In this document: piece by piece, positions 63,803 to 64,000 of the stretch
Layout: each line of letters starts with the position of its first letter
Position numbering within the stretch: the first letter of the stretch is position 1
From: Limnohabitans sp. Bal53
GTDB lineage: Bacteria > Pseudomonadota > Gammaproteobacteria > Burkholderiales > Burkholderiaceae_C
DNA length: 64,000 bases
Reading direction: 5' to 3'
NCBI RefSeq assembly: GCF_003063355.1
Contig: NZ_NESH01000006.1
Location: 62,001 to 126,000, forward strand
Position numbers and translations under genes: made by a program
The notes under the pieces: generated by a model
Database searches by the model: none
What the model was told of the DNA's origin: nothing
Seen by the model: only the letters and a program-made list of their open reading frames with translations

Positions 63803-64000
63803 TCAGATGTAGTACATCCGGTCACGCACCAGTCGGGCGGCGCGGCGGTTCATCAAGGTTTCCAAGTCGCGCACCGGGGTTTGGGCTTCGCTGGCGCGGT
63901 CCATGGCCACTTGCAGGTCGCTCATCAGGCGCGGGTCAGATTGCGCCATGGACCACAAGCGCTCGTCGGCGCGGCTGCGGGCCACATGGGCCGACCAGGC
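63803..64000 (-). CDS. Unrecognised protein, C-terminal part only
   Basis: The frame is open at the right edge, so only the last 65 residues are seen. They are charged and helical (ERLWSMAQSDPRLMSDLQVAMDRA split), ending LVRDRMYYI. I do not recognise the family. A strong terminator 38 bases after the stop supports a real gene. Confidence 0.6.
   Translation of the reverse strand, partial: AWSAHVARSRADERLWSMAQSDPRLMSDLQVAMDRASEAQTPVRDLETLMNRRAARLVRDRMYYI

Overview
The window reads as a chromosomal segment of a Burkholderiales betaproteobacterium, most likely Comamonadaceae (freshwater Limnohabitans/Rhodoferax-like). This is inferred from the high GC content, the Bug-type solute-binding protein, the free-standing MetH N-terminal module, the FAD-SelD fusion and the gene repertoire. 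No 16S or other marker is present, so the genus is a guess. No tRNA, rRNA, CRISPR array or intact transposase was seen.

Layout: 1-3.2 kb carries the end of an FAD/NAD(P) oxidoreductase-SelD fusion, a double cupin and a 2-haloacid dehalogenase. 3.2-7.8 kb carries a SulP anion transporter, a solute-binding protein and a beta-ketoadipate-type CoA transferase pair. 7.9-13.8 kb holds a cyanate operon (substrate-binding protein, permease, ATPase, cyanase) behind a soluble PAS histidine kinase/NarL-type regulator pair, with REP-like palindromes between them. 13.9-24 kb holds a tyrosine phosphatase, a stand-alone MetH homocysteine module, an MscS channel, katG-oxyR, queC and recQ. The queC-recQ gap is full of repeats. 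24-36.7 kb holds two small toxin-antitoxin loci, both with damaged toxin genes, plus HPPD, a class III CoA transferase, an Hsp70-like protein, MetY, a frameshifted EamA exporter, a haloacetate-dehalogenase-like hydrolase and YebC. 36.8-47 kb holds a Bug protein, DUF502, DUF3237, a D-amino-acid dehydrogenase-like enzyme, a thioesterase, a 44-residue membrane protein, modABC, GTP-dependent PEP carboxykinase and a second EamA exporter.

The most notable system is at 47.06-63.56 kb, an apparently complete locus for beta-1,3-glucan (laminarin-type) use. It contains a LacI regulator, an outer-membrane porin, a GH17 lipoprotein, a GH81 endo-glucanase, two lipoproteins built from carbohydrate-binding-like domains, a GH16 lipoprotein, a complete sugar ABC transporter (binding protein, two permeases, MsmK/UgpC-type ATPase) and a cytoplasmic GH1 beta-glucosidase. 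Four copies of the palindrome TGAAAGCGCTTTCA (one with a single mismatch) lie just in front of the porin, GH81, glycan-binding lipoprotein and ABC transcription units. At two of them a TTGACA -35 box with a 17-base spacer ends directly at the palindrome. In the model, surface and secreted enzymes cut the glucan, lipoproteins hold it, the porin and ABC importer bring in oligosaccharides, GH1 releases glucose, and the LacI protein represses the locus when the sugar is absent. The locus uses a porin plus ABC importer where Bacteroidetes loci use SusC/TonB.

A second unusual structure lies at 21.6-21.9 kb. Two 84-86 base hairpins, in opposite orientation, share an almost identical 32-base loop but have unrelated 26-base arms.
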